NCBI RefSeq assembly: GCF_007997135.1
Contig: NZ_VORU01000012.1
Coordinates: 1-64,000, forward strand
Reading direction: 5' to 3'
DNA: 64,000 nucleotides
Origin: Aequorivita lipolytica
Lineage (GTDB): Bacteria > Bacteroidota > Bacteroidia > Flavobacteriales > Flavobacteriaceae
In this document: positions 6,944 through 14,250 of the stretch, piece after piece
How positions within the stretch are numbered: the first letter of the stretch is position 1
Layout of the letters: each line of letters opens with the position of its first letter
The notes under the pieces: generated by a model
What the model was told of the DNA's origin: nothing
What the model saw: only the letters and a program-made list of their open reading frames with translations
The model's database searches: none
Position numbers and translations under genes: made by a program

Positions 6944-7429
6944 TTATTTCTTTGCCTTCTTATTTAGCCTATCTTCAGCCATATCGTTTAATTTTTCATC
7001 TGCGCCGTATTCTTCGTCCAGGGTAGACTGTAATAGCTTTACAATTTTATCGTGGCCTAATTCTTTTGCGTAGCGAACGGCAGTTCCATAACCTGATATC
7101 TCGTAATGCTCTACACGTTGTGCTTCAGCAATTAGTCCTGCGTCACGAACTTCTTCACTAGCGTCTTCTTTAATATAACCTTCAGCTTCGGCAATTAAGC
7201 CTTTCATGGCTTTACAAGTTTCACCATTAGGTTTGATGTCTAATTCTTCGCATACCTTCTCGAGGCGCTCTTTATGTTTTTTGGTTTCTTCAAGATGGTC
7301 CTCAAATGCTTTTTTCAACTTTTTATCGTTAGCATGTTTTGCCATTTTGGGCAAGGCCTCTATTAATTGGCTCTCAGCACTGTACAAATCTTTTAATTGA
7401 TGTTCGAATAAATCTTCTAAGGTTTTCAT
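6944..7429 (-). CDS. YciE/YciF-like ferritin-fold stress protein (DUF892)
   Basis: 161 residues, nearly all helical. It opens with the family block LEDLFEHQLKDLYSAESQL, has a CKAMKGLIAEAE segment in the middle, EAQRVEHYEISGYG around residue 108, and ends in DEEYGADEKLN. The Glu and His residues in these blocks are the di-metal ligands expected of the ferritin-like fold. YciF proteins are induced by stress in enterobacteria; the substrate is not known. The basic tail NKKAKK is ordinary. Neighbouring genes (DUF421, DUF2383-like, PMP3-like) form a general-stress type neighbourhood. Confidence 0.9.
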   Translation of the reverse strand: MKTLEDLFEHQLKDLYSAESQLIEALPKMAKHANDKKLKKAFEDHLEETKKHKERLEKVCEELDIKPNGETCKAMKGLIAEAEGYIKEDASEEVRDAGLIAEAQRVEHYEISGYGTAVRYAKELGHDKIVKLLQSTLDEEYGADEKLNDMAEDRLNKKAKK

Positions 7430-7588
7430 AGTTATCTTTTTTTGAAATTAATATCTTAAAAATAGCTTGAATTTATTTTTAAAAAAAGAATTTTATAGCA
7501 ACCTTAACCTAAAGTGTTAAGATTTCTAAAATCCAAATGCATATAGATTAGGTCATTAAATCAAAAATCGTTTTTTAACATAGTAACT

Positions 7589-8029
7589 TTAAAAAAGTTT
7601 TAAAAGTAATATTGCACAGACACCAAATATTACGTGCGCAATTACTAACTGCGCATAAAACGGTACTCTTTTTAAAGATGGTGGGTTTGGGTGAAGCAAA
7701 AATGTAAAATGCCATATAAAAACACCACCTAAGCCACCAATGATTCCTAATAGGATACCGGATAAAATTGAAGTTTCGAAATTAAAATGGTCTTGTAAAA
7801 TAAGATATAGAAAAATAAAGAAAAAACCAGTACACAAGTGTACCGACCAACCTAGAATGTGTTCTCTCGATATTTTTGATTTTATAAATGGAAGCCTATC
7901 TATTAAAATATTCAATAATTGCGGTTCCTCAAATTTACTATTGGTAAAATATGCAAGAACGTAGCTGAAAACGGTCATAGCTAAAGTAGCTAAAAGACCA
8001 ACAGTTATTATTTGTGATAATAAAGCCAT
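7589..8029 (-). CDS. Conserved hypothetical membrane protein
   Basis: 146 residues with four likely helices (about 5-28, 66-84, 91-113 and 127-145). A soluble loop holds DRLPFIKSKISREHILGW, and helix 3 is glycine-rich (GIIGGLGGVFIWH). Conserved-looking histidines sit in or near helices 2 and 3. No named family is recognised. It is 19 bp downstream of the DUF421 gene on the same strand and probably cotranscribed with it. Confidence 0.75.
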   Translation of the reverse strand: MALLSQIITVGLLATLAMTVFSYVLAYFTNSKFEEPQLLNILIDRLPFIKSKISREHILGWSVHLCTGFFFIFLYLILQDHFNFETSILSGILLGIIGGLGGVFIWHFTFLLHPNPPSLKRVPFYAQLVIAHVIFGVCAILLLKLF

Positions 8030-8047
8030 AACAATTTCTATGAGTAA

Positions 8048-8572
8048 TTATGAAATATCAACATCTTCTATTAACCAGTCAGCTAATTTTTTTTCGGAAT
8101 GGGTTGAATGTAAAACTACTATATCTCCGGTAGTTTCAAAAACCACAGCTCTTACTTCAGATAAATCCAAAACATTGGCTTGTCTCAATTTAGATCGCAA
8201 GTCACCTTTTGATAATCTCGCTTTACGTAGATTATCTTCCAAAATTTCACTCCCGCTCATTAATAATAATGGACTATTATCAATAGCTTTTCTAAAGATT
8301 TTCCATCTCCTAAAATATGCGGCTCCCAATTGAAAGAGATAAACCATAAACATACCAACAATTCCATCCATTAGACTCACTGAATGGGACAAGGCAGTTG
8401 TAGCTATTAATGAACCTACGGCAACGGTCATAGCAAAATCGAAACTAGACATTTTGGAGAGGCTCCTTTTTCCAAAAATTCGTGTAAAAACAATTACAGA
8501 AATATATATTCCCAATGTTGAAAGCGCAATTGCTAATAGGGATTCGGGTGTAGATGTAAACCATTTTTCCAT
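8048..8572 (-). CDS. DUF421 family membrane protein (YetF-like)
   Basis: 174 residues. Helices lie at about 13-32, 45-62 and 67-85. The family signature RIFGKRSLSKMSSFDFAMTV follows helix 1, where KR and FD are nearly invariant. The soluble C-terminal domain (90-174) contains LRQANVLDLSEVRAVVFETTG. The role of the family is unsettled; Bacillus members are spore or stress related. Likely first gene of a two-gene unit with the membrane protein downstream. Confidence 0.88.
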   Translation of the reverse strand: MEKWFTSTPESLLAIALSTLGIYISVIVFTRIFGKRSLSKMSSFDFAMTVAVGSLIATTALSHSVSLMDGIVGMFMVYLFQLGAAYFRRWKIFRKAIDNSPLLLMSGSEILEDNLRKARLSKGDLRSKLRQANVLDLSEVRAVVFETTGDIVVLHSTHSEKKLADWLIEDVDIS

Positions 8573-8678
8573 TGTAGTGACGATTTAGAAATTATATTAT
8601 TTTAAAATTTTTCAATAATAGTAATCCTATTCCTGAAAACTGAGAATTATAACCTTCATTAATGATGAATTACAGAAC

Positions 8679-9266
8679 TTACAACTTGTCTAAAACTTCA
8701 TAATGGATTGGTTTAAAAGTTCCTCCATTACTATCTTCTGCAGAACAAGCTGTAAGACCCACTATCATATCGAACTCAGGTTTAAAAAGAATAAAATCAC
8801 CCGCTTTCGATAATGGCTTAAGTACAGATAATTTTCCTTTTTCATTGAATTGCACATTCATAAATATGTTGAAAGCAGTTGGAACATCATCGGGTGCGAT
8901 ATTGAAAGACGCTAAGTTTTTGTATAAATTCTCAAAACAGCTGGGATGATATTCTGGATTGTTATACATAATTCGAAATGTATCAGGAGAGCAAGGAGCC
9001 AAAAGAATATCATTCCGTCCATTAGTATCTTCAATTATTTCCATCATTTTTCGTGAACGATTGCTCCATAAAAAATTAGATTTCGTTATTAGTATAGATT
9101 CTTCAAAATCCATTGTTTTTCCCGCTGAAATTTTTTCGCGAGTATCTTTAGCATTAAAAAGTACCATATCGCACACTTGACCACCTAATGGATCAATAAC
9201 TTTCAGAAATTGATTTTTCTTAAGAATGAAAGCGCGTCCACTTTGTTTGTCTATTTTTTCAACCAT
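8679..9266 (-). CDS. DUF1989 / urea carboxylase-associated family protein
   Basis: 195 residues, soluble. It shows the family landmarks GxQVCDMVLFN near 29-39, the TKSNFLWSNRSRKMM region, LLAPCSPDTFRIMY around residue 90, HPSCFENL around 107, and AFNIFMNV. Cys, His and Glu in these blocks are the likely metal ligands. Members often sit near urea carboxylase or near YqcI/YcgG genes. Here no urea carboxylase is seen, but a YqcI/YcgG-type gene lies 266 bp upstream on the same strand, suggesting they act on the same amine or amino-acid substrate. Reaction unknown. Confidence 0.85.
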   Translation of the reverse strand: MVEKIDKQSGRAFILKKNQFLKVIDPLGGQVCDMVLFNAKDTREKISAGKTMDFEESILITKSNFLWSNRSRKMMEIIEDTNGRNDILLAPCSPDTFRIMYNNPEYHPSCFENLYKNLASFNIAPDDVPTAFNIFMNVQFNEKGKLSVLKPLSKAGDFILFKPEFDMIVGLTACSAEDSNGGTFKPIHYEVLDKL

Positions 9267-9339
9267 TATCTGTAATAAATTTTCTTTCGTTAATTGTAAC
9301 GCTGGCTAATTTAATTCGGAACTCAATTGAATATCAGTC

Positions 9340-9483
9340 GCGACCGCCAACGAAAAACAAAATATCAAAATCTGAAGCCGAATCTTCGTCTAACCGCAAT
9401 GTATTATTAATAGCTTTCTGTTTTTAGTAGCATTCGGAAATCTTAGATTCGAGAACGTTTTTATTTTCAGTAAATTCACTCAT
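9340..9483 (-). pseudogene. Possible fragment of a DJ-1/PfpI-type domain
   Basis: From an ATG (9481-9483, minus) the frame reads MSEFTENKNVLESKISECY, stops, and in the same frame continues with LRLDEDSASDFDILFFVGG and RD before a second stop. The ASDFDILFFVGGRD piece resembles the strand-turn of DJ-1/PfpI amidotransferase-fold proteins (DYDAVFIPGG). Short and broken, so a weak call. Confidence 0.25.
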
Positions 9484-9532
9484 TTACTTCTTAATCCATT
9501 CATAGAATGAAGGATTCTAAACCATACTATTT

Positions 9533-10198
9533 TTAATTCTGGTGAAAAGGACATTTCCAATTTTCTCCTACATTTCTTCCACTGTATTGTAATGCTTCAC
9601 TAGCTTCTCCAAAATCTTTTAAAACCGGATTCACAGAACCCTGTAATTTTATATCGCGTTTTCTAATTCTATTTTTTACACGTTGATATGTTCCCATTTC
9701 CCGTAACTTCTCAAATTGTAAGTGTAGATTGAAAACTAAAGCGGGATATGGAGCTTGCCTAGCCTTTCGAGAGCTATTGGGATGCAATCCTACAATATAA
9801 AAAGCCGTACCCAAGATACTAAAACTGAATTTGGTACTTGTAGGGTCATTAGCTACACTAGAATCCCAAGGAGTGCTGTCTAGCTCATTTATGGTTTTCA
9901 ATTGTGACCATAGTGCTTTTTCGAATGTTATTTCGTCTTCAAAATTTTCACTGGGGAAGATTGCTATAAATGTTTCAAAATTGTTTGATGTAAAGTCATA
10001 TTTATCAATATAGTTCCTTAAATCTTTTAAAATTTCAGCAGCAGTTTCTTTAGAACCCAAGCTGTTGTATTCCTTAATAGAATATTCATCCATTTTAAAT
10101 ACAGTTTGAGCCATAATACAGGGGTGGCTTTTTTTTAGTATAAAATCCTTAAACTGCGCAATAAGAGAAGGCTTGTCAAGAATTGGTGAAGTTTTCAT
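9533..10198 (-). CDS. YqcI/YcgG family protein, GntA-like haem-dependent N-hydroxylase family
   Basis: 221 residues, soluble. Family landmarks are the N-terminal block KKSHPCIMAQ (about 23-32), FETFIAIFP (around 79), SFSILGTAFYIVGLHPNSSRKAR (around 125-147), PYPALVFNLHLQFEKLRE and the C-terminal CPFH. The best known members are GntA, which N-hydroxylates a guanidine group in guanitoxin biosynthesis, and related arginine N-hydroxylases that bind haem. No other natural-product genes are visible except the neighbouring DUF1989 gene. The substrate here cannot be read from sequence. Confidence 0.82.
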   Translation of the reverse strand: MKTSPILDKPSLIAQFKDFILKKSHPCIMAQTVFKMDEYSIKEYNSLGSKETAAEILKDLRNYIDKYDFTSNNFETFIAIFPSENFEDEITFEKALWSQLKTINELDSTPWDSSVANDPTSTKFSFSILGTAFYIVGLHPNSSRKARQAPYPALVFNLHLQFEKLREMGTYQRVKNRIRKRDIKLQGSVNPVLKDFGEASEALQYSGRNVGENWKCPFHQN

Positions 10199-10638
10199 TA
10201 GAAAATTTTTAAATGGTAAGACTCAAAACTAATATTCGTCTTTGCTAAAAACATTTAATTAAATACTAAAATAAAGCCAAAATAATTCAAGTAAAATTCT
10301 TCACGTTTCAATTTTGGTCACGCTCACCTAAAAATGGCACTAATAAATAATAACTGATTGAAAATCAATATTTTTAACATTTTTTGTGCTAATTAATTTA
10401 AACTTTTCTTAAATATCTAGCTATAGATTTATGATTCCCTTAATTTTAAAGAAATGAATTTTCATAATTTAATTATGACTACTAAAAAATGTTTTTGTGG
10501 AATTCTTAAAAATCCCTTTTCGAAACCCAGAGAAATAAATGGAGTAGATCATAATAATAAATTTTTAATGTCGAATAACAATTAGGATTTAACAATTCAA
10601 TATTTCGATAAAATGAAAAAAAATAATCAACTAAAAAT
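10199..10638. other. AT-rich intergenic stretch
   Basis: About 440 bases between divergent genes. It contains a small TGATT-gaa-AATCA hairpin near 10360 and one tiny frame (ATG 10475 to stop 10585, 36 codons, starting MTTKKCFCG) that I cannot assign. No clear promoter pair was identified. Confidence 0.4.
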
Positions 10639-11094
10639 ATGAAACAGACAGAAGAAATTTCGGAAAAGATTAATGCATTGATTGAAAAAAACAATGATGC
10701 CTATAAAGGTTTTAAAAAAGCTTCAGAAAATGCGGAAAGTAAACATCTAAGAGATTATCTCATTCAACAAGCAAGCGAGCGCCAAGCTTTCGCAAAAAAA
10801 CTAACAGGAAGTTTAATGATGTATAATCCCGACTTCGACGTAGACACGACCGGAAGTGTTACAGGTTCCCTACATAGAACCTGGATAGATGGTAAAGCAG
10901 CACTTTCCATGGATGATGATGAGTCGATTCTAGAAGAGTGCATTCGCGGTGATAAAGCAAGTGTTGAAGAATATCAAGAGTTTTTGGAGGACTATCCTTC
11001 AACATCAACAGAAGTAAGCAATACAATCCGAGAGCAATTACATAACATCAAATCTACTTTAGAAAGAGTTTCACGTCTAGAAGATTTACATTAA
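10639..11094 (+). CDS. PA2169/DUF2383-type four-helix-bundle protein
   Basis: 151 residues, helical, with the ferritin-like layout of the DUF2383 family. Helix 1 begins ISEKINALIEKNNDAYKGF; helix 2 has LRDYLIQQASERQAFAKKL; the HRTWIDGKAALS block sits at about 79-90; helices 3 and 4 follow (ILEECIRGDKASVEEYQEFL). Members occur with stress genes, as here. Function unknown. The gene following at 11158 on the same strand is probably cotranscribed. Confidence 0.85.
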   Translation: MKQTEEISEKINALIEKNNDAYKGFKKASENAESKHLRDYLIQQASERQAFAKKLTGSLMMYNPDFDVDTTGSVTGSLHRTWIDGKAALSMDDDESILEECIRGDKASVEEYQEFLEDYPSTSTEVSNTIREQLHNIKSTLERVSRLEDLH

Positions 11095-11157
11095 AAATTA
11101 ACAGTAACCGTATTTTGAAAAAATCGGTATTTTTTATTAACCAATAATTCTAAAATT

Positions 11158-12198
11158 ATGAGAAATCAGTACATTGAAATTATTAATGACAAAAACAAAT
11201 TTTCCCGAATTTCTTGGGGTGCTGTTTTTGCTGGTGCATTAACGGCATTAGTGGTCCTATTTTTATTAAATCTTCTAGGATTTGGTATCGGATTAACCAC
11301 AATAGATCCCATGACAGAGAATAATCCGTTTGACGGTTTAGGAACTGGAACCATTGTATGGTGGGCAATCGCAAATGTAGCGGCTCTTTTTATTGGAGGA
11401 ATGGTGGCAGGAAGAATGTCTGGGCTCCCTTCAAATTCAGATGGTGGTTTACACGGCTTTTTAGCGTGGGCCTTATATACCCTACTTTCAATATTCTTCG
11501 TAACTTCTACCATCGGCAGTATTTTTAACGGTCTTGCTAATACCACTCAAGCCATTTTTAGTGATTCTACGGGCAAGAATATTGCGCAAGAATTAAAATC
11601 TGCCCAAGATAAAGGGCAAGATGATACTACATTTTCTTTAGACCAGTTAAAGCGTGAGGCATTTCAGTTAATCAATAAAGCTGAAAAATATAATATCTTA
11701 CCTAATGATGCTTCTGAAGAAGTTAGATCTACGCTTAACCAAACGCAACGAGAGAGTCAACAGTTTCTAAACGATCTAAATTTAGATGAAAATATAGATG
11801 AGTTTTTTAATGAACTAACTGTGGATCTTGACGAAAATGGAGATTTATCCATTTCTGCTGGAAGCGCAGATAATCTACTAAATCGTGAAAAAATTAAAGA
11901 TTATCTTGCTCAGAACACTGAATTAAGCGAGGCTGAAATAAACGGTGTTATTGAAAAATGGGATCGTAAAATCAATAAAGCTGTAGATAAAGCTGAGCAG
12001 TATTATGCCGAGGTTAAACGAGAAGCTATTGAAGCCGCAGATAAAACAGCAGATGCTGTAGGTAAATTTTCAATCATTGCATTTTTCTTACTTCTTTTAG
12101 GCGCAGGTGCCGCATTTGGTGGAGGAGCAACAGGTTCTCCCATACTCACTGTAGATGAAGAGCATAGAGAAGATATGATGGAAGACAGTCAATCGTAA
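11158..12198 (+). CDS. Membrane protein with long central coiled-coil region
   Basis: 346 residues. Three N-terminal helices (about 21-45, 75-92, 98-122) resemble the membrane domain of the YrzE/TIGR04086 type (GAVFAGALTALVV, GGMVAGRMSG). Residues 135-300 are hydrophilic and helical, rich in Glu, Asp and Lys. One helix near the C-terminus (about 303-325) ends in the glycine-rich AAFGGGATGSP. Proteins of this layout are frequent in Flavobacteriaceae stress clusters; no function is known. It lies between the DUF2383-like gene and a PMP3-like gene, in one apparent transcription unit. Confidence 0.75.
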   Translation: MRNQYIEIINDKNKFSRISWGAVFAGALTALVVLFLLNLLGFGIGLTTIDPMTENNPFDGLGTGTIVWWAIANVAALFIGGMVAGRMSGLPSNSDGGLHGFLAWALYTLLSIFFVTSTIGSIFNGLANTTQAIFSDSTGKNIAQELKSAQDKGQDDTTFSLDQLKREAFQLINKAEKYNILPNDASEEVRSTLNQTQRESQQFLNDLNLDENIDEFFNELTVDLDENGDLSISAGSADNLLNREKIKDYLAQNTELSEAEINGVIEKWDRKINKAVDKAEQYYAEVKREAIEAADKTADAVGKFSIIAFFLLLLGAGAAFGGGATGSPILTVDEEHREDMMEDSQS

Positions 12199-12226
12199 AA
12201 TTAATCAATAATTTAAAAAATTATAT

Positions 12227-12379
12227 ATGTCACTTTTAACAATAATACTCAATATTTTATTACCACCCGTAGCTGTATTTATGAAGCATGGCTTAGGAGG
12301 AACATTCCTTCTAAATTTGTTGTTAACGCTTGTGGGATGGTTGCCAGGAGTAATTCACGCTTTTTTAGTAAATGACTAA
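12227..12379 (+). CDS. PMP3/YqaE-like small membrane protein (UPF0057)
   Basis: A 50-residue protein: start MSLLTIILNILLPP, middle KHGLGGTFLLNLLLTLVGW, end LPGVIHAFLVND. The PP-x-V...G-x-G...LLTLxGWLPGxIHA pattern is that of the PMP3/UPF0057 family, two-helix hydrophobic peptides induced by salt and cold stress in yeast, plants and bacteria. It follows the preceding gene by 28 bases on the same strand. Confidence 0.85.
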   Translation: MSLLTIILNILLPPVAVFMKHGLGGTFLLNLLLTLVGWLPGVIHAFLVND

Positions 12380-12442
12380 CAAAGCAATATACCCGGCTCA
12401 GTATCTACCTGTAAATCCTTTATATCACTAGAGTTTAGAGTT

Positions 12443-12724
12443 ATGGATTTATTAATGCTCTTGGGAATGTTAGCTGGTATATTAACCACGAGTGGAATTA
12501 TTCCACAGATTTATAAGGCACACCGAACAAAAAAGACTAATGATGTGTCTAAAGGAATGTTGTACACACTAATTTCTGGAGTATTACTTTGGACTATTTA
12601 TGGAATAATTAAAAACGACATTCCAATTATTGCAACAAATTCATTATCCTTTATATTAAATGGGTATATGTTGTTTTTACTCTATAAATTAGAACCAAAT
12701 AATACAGCAAGAAATGATTTATAA
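12443..12724 (+). CDS. SemiSWEET / PQ-loop transporter
   Basis: 93 residues with three helices, the size of bacterial SemiSWEETs, which form a sugar pore as homodimers. Helix 1 ends in the PQ motif (SGIIPQIYKAHRTKKTNDVS, Pro21-Gln22). Helix 2 (about 41-58) and helix 3 (about 65-83, with the expected Asn near its start and again inside) follow. Substrate unknown. Start ATG at 12443 after a 63-bp gap from the PMP3-like gene. Confidence 0.88.
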   Translation: MDLLMLLGMLAGILTTSGIIPQIYKAHRTKKTNDVSKGMLYTLISGVLLWTIYGIIKNDIPIIATNSLSFILNGYMLFLLYKLEPNNTARNDL

Positions 12725-12848
12725 AAAAGTTTTTTTCGTTCTGGAATAATGTCCAAAATAGATTTGTCAAATTTTACGGTGAGAATATTAAATCCTATAT
12801 TTGTAATTCGAAAGTAAAATTTGACATATTTAGTTGAACGATAGTTCA

Positions 12849-12931
12849 CAATTCGTCAGTACGAATTGAAAAATTTAGCAGATGACCTGTTTGACTGGGC
12901 TAATAAGTTTAGATTCAAACCTCAGCAGGTC
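12849..12931 (+). ncRNA. Candidate structured RNA upstream of a terminator
   Basis: A perfect 8-bp stem-loop (CAATTCGT-CAGT-ACGAATTG, 12849-12868) is followed by a long nested hairpin: GACCTG (12884-12889) with CAGGTC (12926-12931), inside it CTGGG with CTCAG, and inside that GTTT-AGATTC-AAAC. The strong terminator at 12932 follows immediately. No frame of length is present. It could be a small RNA, a long 3' UTR of the SemiSWEET transcript, or another tRNA-derived remnant. Confidence 0.35.
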
Positions 12932-12966
12932 AAAAAAAGTTAAGCCTCCGTGGTTTAACTTTTTTA
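12932..12966 (+). terminator. Rho-independent terminator
   Basis: AAAGTTAAGCC pairs with GGTTTAACTTTTT; the 3' arm runs into five or six T. It ends the transcript of the SemiSWEET region or of the candidate RNA before it. Confidence 0.75.
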
Positions 12967-13017
12967 ATTTAGAGCATTTCTGAAAACGCTTTAAACGCTT
13001 TCAAAGGTTAAGTATCC

Positions 13018-13100
13018 ACCCGGGTGCTGGAATTGGTAGACAGGCATGGTTGAGGGCCATGTGTCCTTTGGGCGTGTGGGTTCAAGTCCCATCCCGGGTA
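13018..13100 (+). tRNA. tRNA-Leu (anticodon GAG)
   Basis: An 83-base cloverleaf. Acceptor strands ACCCGGG (13018-13024) and CCCGGGT (13093-13099), discriminator A; anticodon stem CATGG/CCATG with loop TTGAGGG, anticodon GAG at 13052-13054; a long class II variable arm (TGTCCTTTGGGCG) as expected for Leu; T arm GTGGG-TTCAAGT-CCCAT. CCA is not encoded (ACTA follows). Confidence 0.93.
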
Positions 13101-13193
13101 CTATTTTTATTTATGTTTAAAGAATTTTACTTTTATCTAAACAAATTCACTTCTTTTTAGTACTTTCACCCGGTAACATTAAATTATTCTTCT

Positions 13194-14108
13194 GTGGTCA
13201 AAAATCAATTTGGCATTAAGGATCTCGAAAATCTTTCAAACGTCAAAGCCCATACCATAAGGATATGGGAGAAAAGGTACAATCTTTTGGAACCGGACCG
13301 TACTGATACTAACATCAGAAAGTACGATCTGGAAAACCTCAAAAAGTTGTTGAATATTGCCTATTTGTATAACTCCGGACACAAGATTTCAAAACTTGCA
13401 AGTTTAGATTCAAGACAGATTCAGGCACTTATCAAGGAAAGCATTAATGAACTCGATTCTGAATATATGCTTAATATTTTCAAATCAGCTATGTTTGAAT
13501 TTGATGGAGAGCTTTTTGACACTACCATAGAGAAATTGCTGGAGAAGAAATCCTTCGGAGAAATATTTGCAGAGGTATTTGTCCCTTTACTTAACGAAAT
13601 GGGGATTCTATGGCACGCCGGGACCATAGATCCATCGCATGAACATTTTGTTTCAGAAAAAATAAAACACTCCATTATCCAGCATTCCATCAAGCAAAAG
13701 GAAAATGCTTCGGAAAAAAATGACCAAGTATTTGCGCTTTATCTTCCATATCAGGAAATTCATGAAATTGGACTGCTATATGCTAATTACGAACTAATTT
13801 CCGCTGGTTTTACTACCATATTTTTAGGTGCTAATATTCCTTTGGACAGCTTGAAATACGTTCTCAAAACAAGAACAAAAGTTATTTTCGTAACATATTT
13901 CACAGTGCGCCCGGAAAAAGACAATCTTGAAACCTATGTGAATGAATTCCAAAATGAAGTGTCTTCAAAAGAACCCTCTGAACTTTGGGTATTGGGGAGA
14001 AAGGTGGGGAGAAAGGTGGGGAAAAAGATGAAAAATACTGAAAACATCAAGTTTTTTAAAGACTTAAAAGAATTTACCGATCAGGTTAAAAGTTTAACTA
14101 ACGTTTGA
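13194..14108 (+). CDS. CarH/LitR-like MerR regulator with B12-binding domain (likely light sensor)
   Basis: 304 residues, GTG start. Residues 5-72 are a MerR-type winged helix (IKDLENLSNVKAHTIRIWEKRY). Residues 90-165 are a cobalamin-binding helical bundle, and 175-300 a Rossmann-like B12 domain. Two diagnostic motifs are intact: W140-x9-E150-H151, which caps the adenosyl group of AdoB12 in CarH, and E188-x-H190-x-x-G193, whose His ligates cobalt. CarH represses carotenoid genes in the dark; light breaks the Co-C bond and releases DNA. The crt genes start 142 bp downstream on the same strand. The tail has a duplicated GRKV unit. Light response is inferred from motifs and neighbours. Confidence 0.85.
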   Translation: MVKNQFGIKDLENLSNVKAHTIRIWEKRYNLLEPDRTDTNIRKYDLENLKKLLNIAYLYNSGHKISKLASLDSRQIQALIKESINELDSEYMLNIFKSAMFEFDGELFDTTIEKLLEKKSFGEIFAEVFVPLLNEMGILWHAGTIDPSHEHFVSEKIKHSIIQHSIKQKENASEKNDQVFALYLPYQEIHEIGLLYANYELISAGFTTIFLGANIPLDSLKYVLKTRTKVIFVTYFTVRPEKDNLETYVNEFQNEVSSKEPSELWVLGRKVGRKVGKKMKNTENIKFFKDLKEFTDQVKSLTNV

Positions 14109-14203
14109 TAATCAAAACATTTAGCTCTCTCTTTTTCAATTGAAAATTTCCTAATATTATTGGCAATAGTTAAAATCTATAAGAGTCCTGAAAAAATAGA
14201 TTC

Positions 14204-14247
14204 TGTAAATTTCTTTTTTGTTTAAATAAAATGTAAATTTGTTAAAC
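14204..14247 (+). promoter_or_regulatory. Candidate crt operator/promoter
   Basis: TGTAAATTT occurs twice (14204-14212 and 14232-14240), with further TGTTTAAA (14219-14226) and TGTTAAAC (14240-14247). The second copy overlaps TAAATTTG (14234-14241), a fit to the Bacteroidota -7 box, only 10 bases before the crtI ATG. Known CarH operators carry repeated TGTACA-like half-sites, so these TGTAAA repeats are plausible regulator targets. No footprint evidence. Confidence 0.35.
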
Positions 14248-14250
14248 ATT

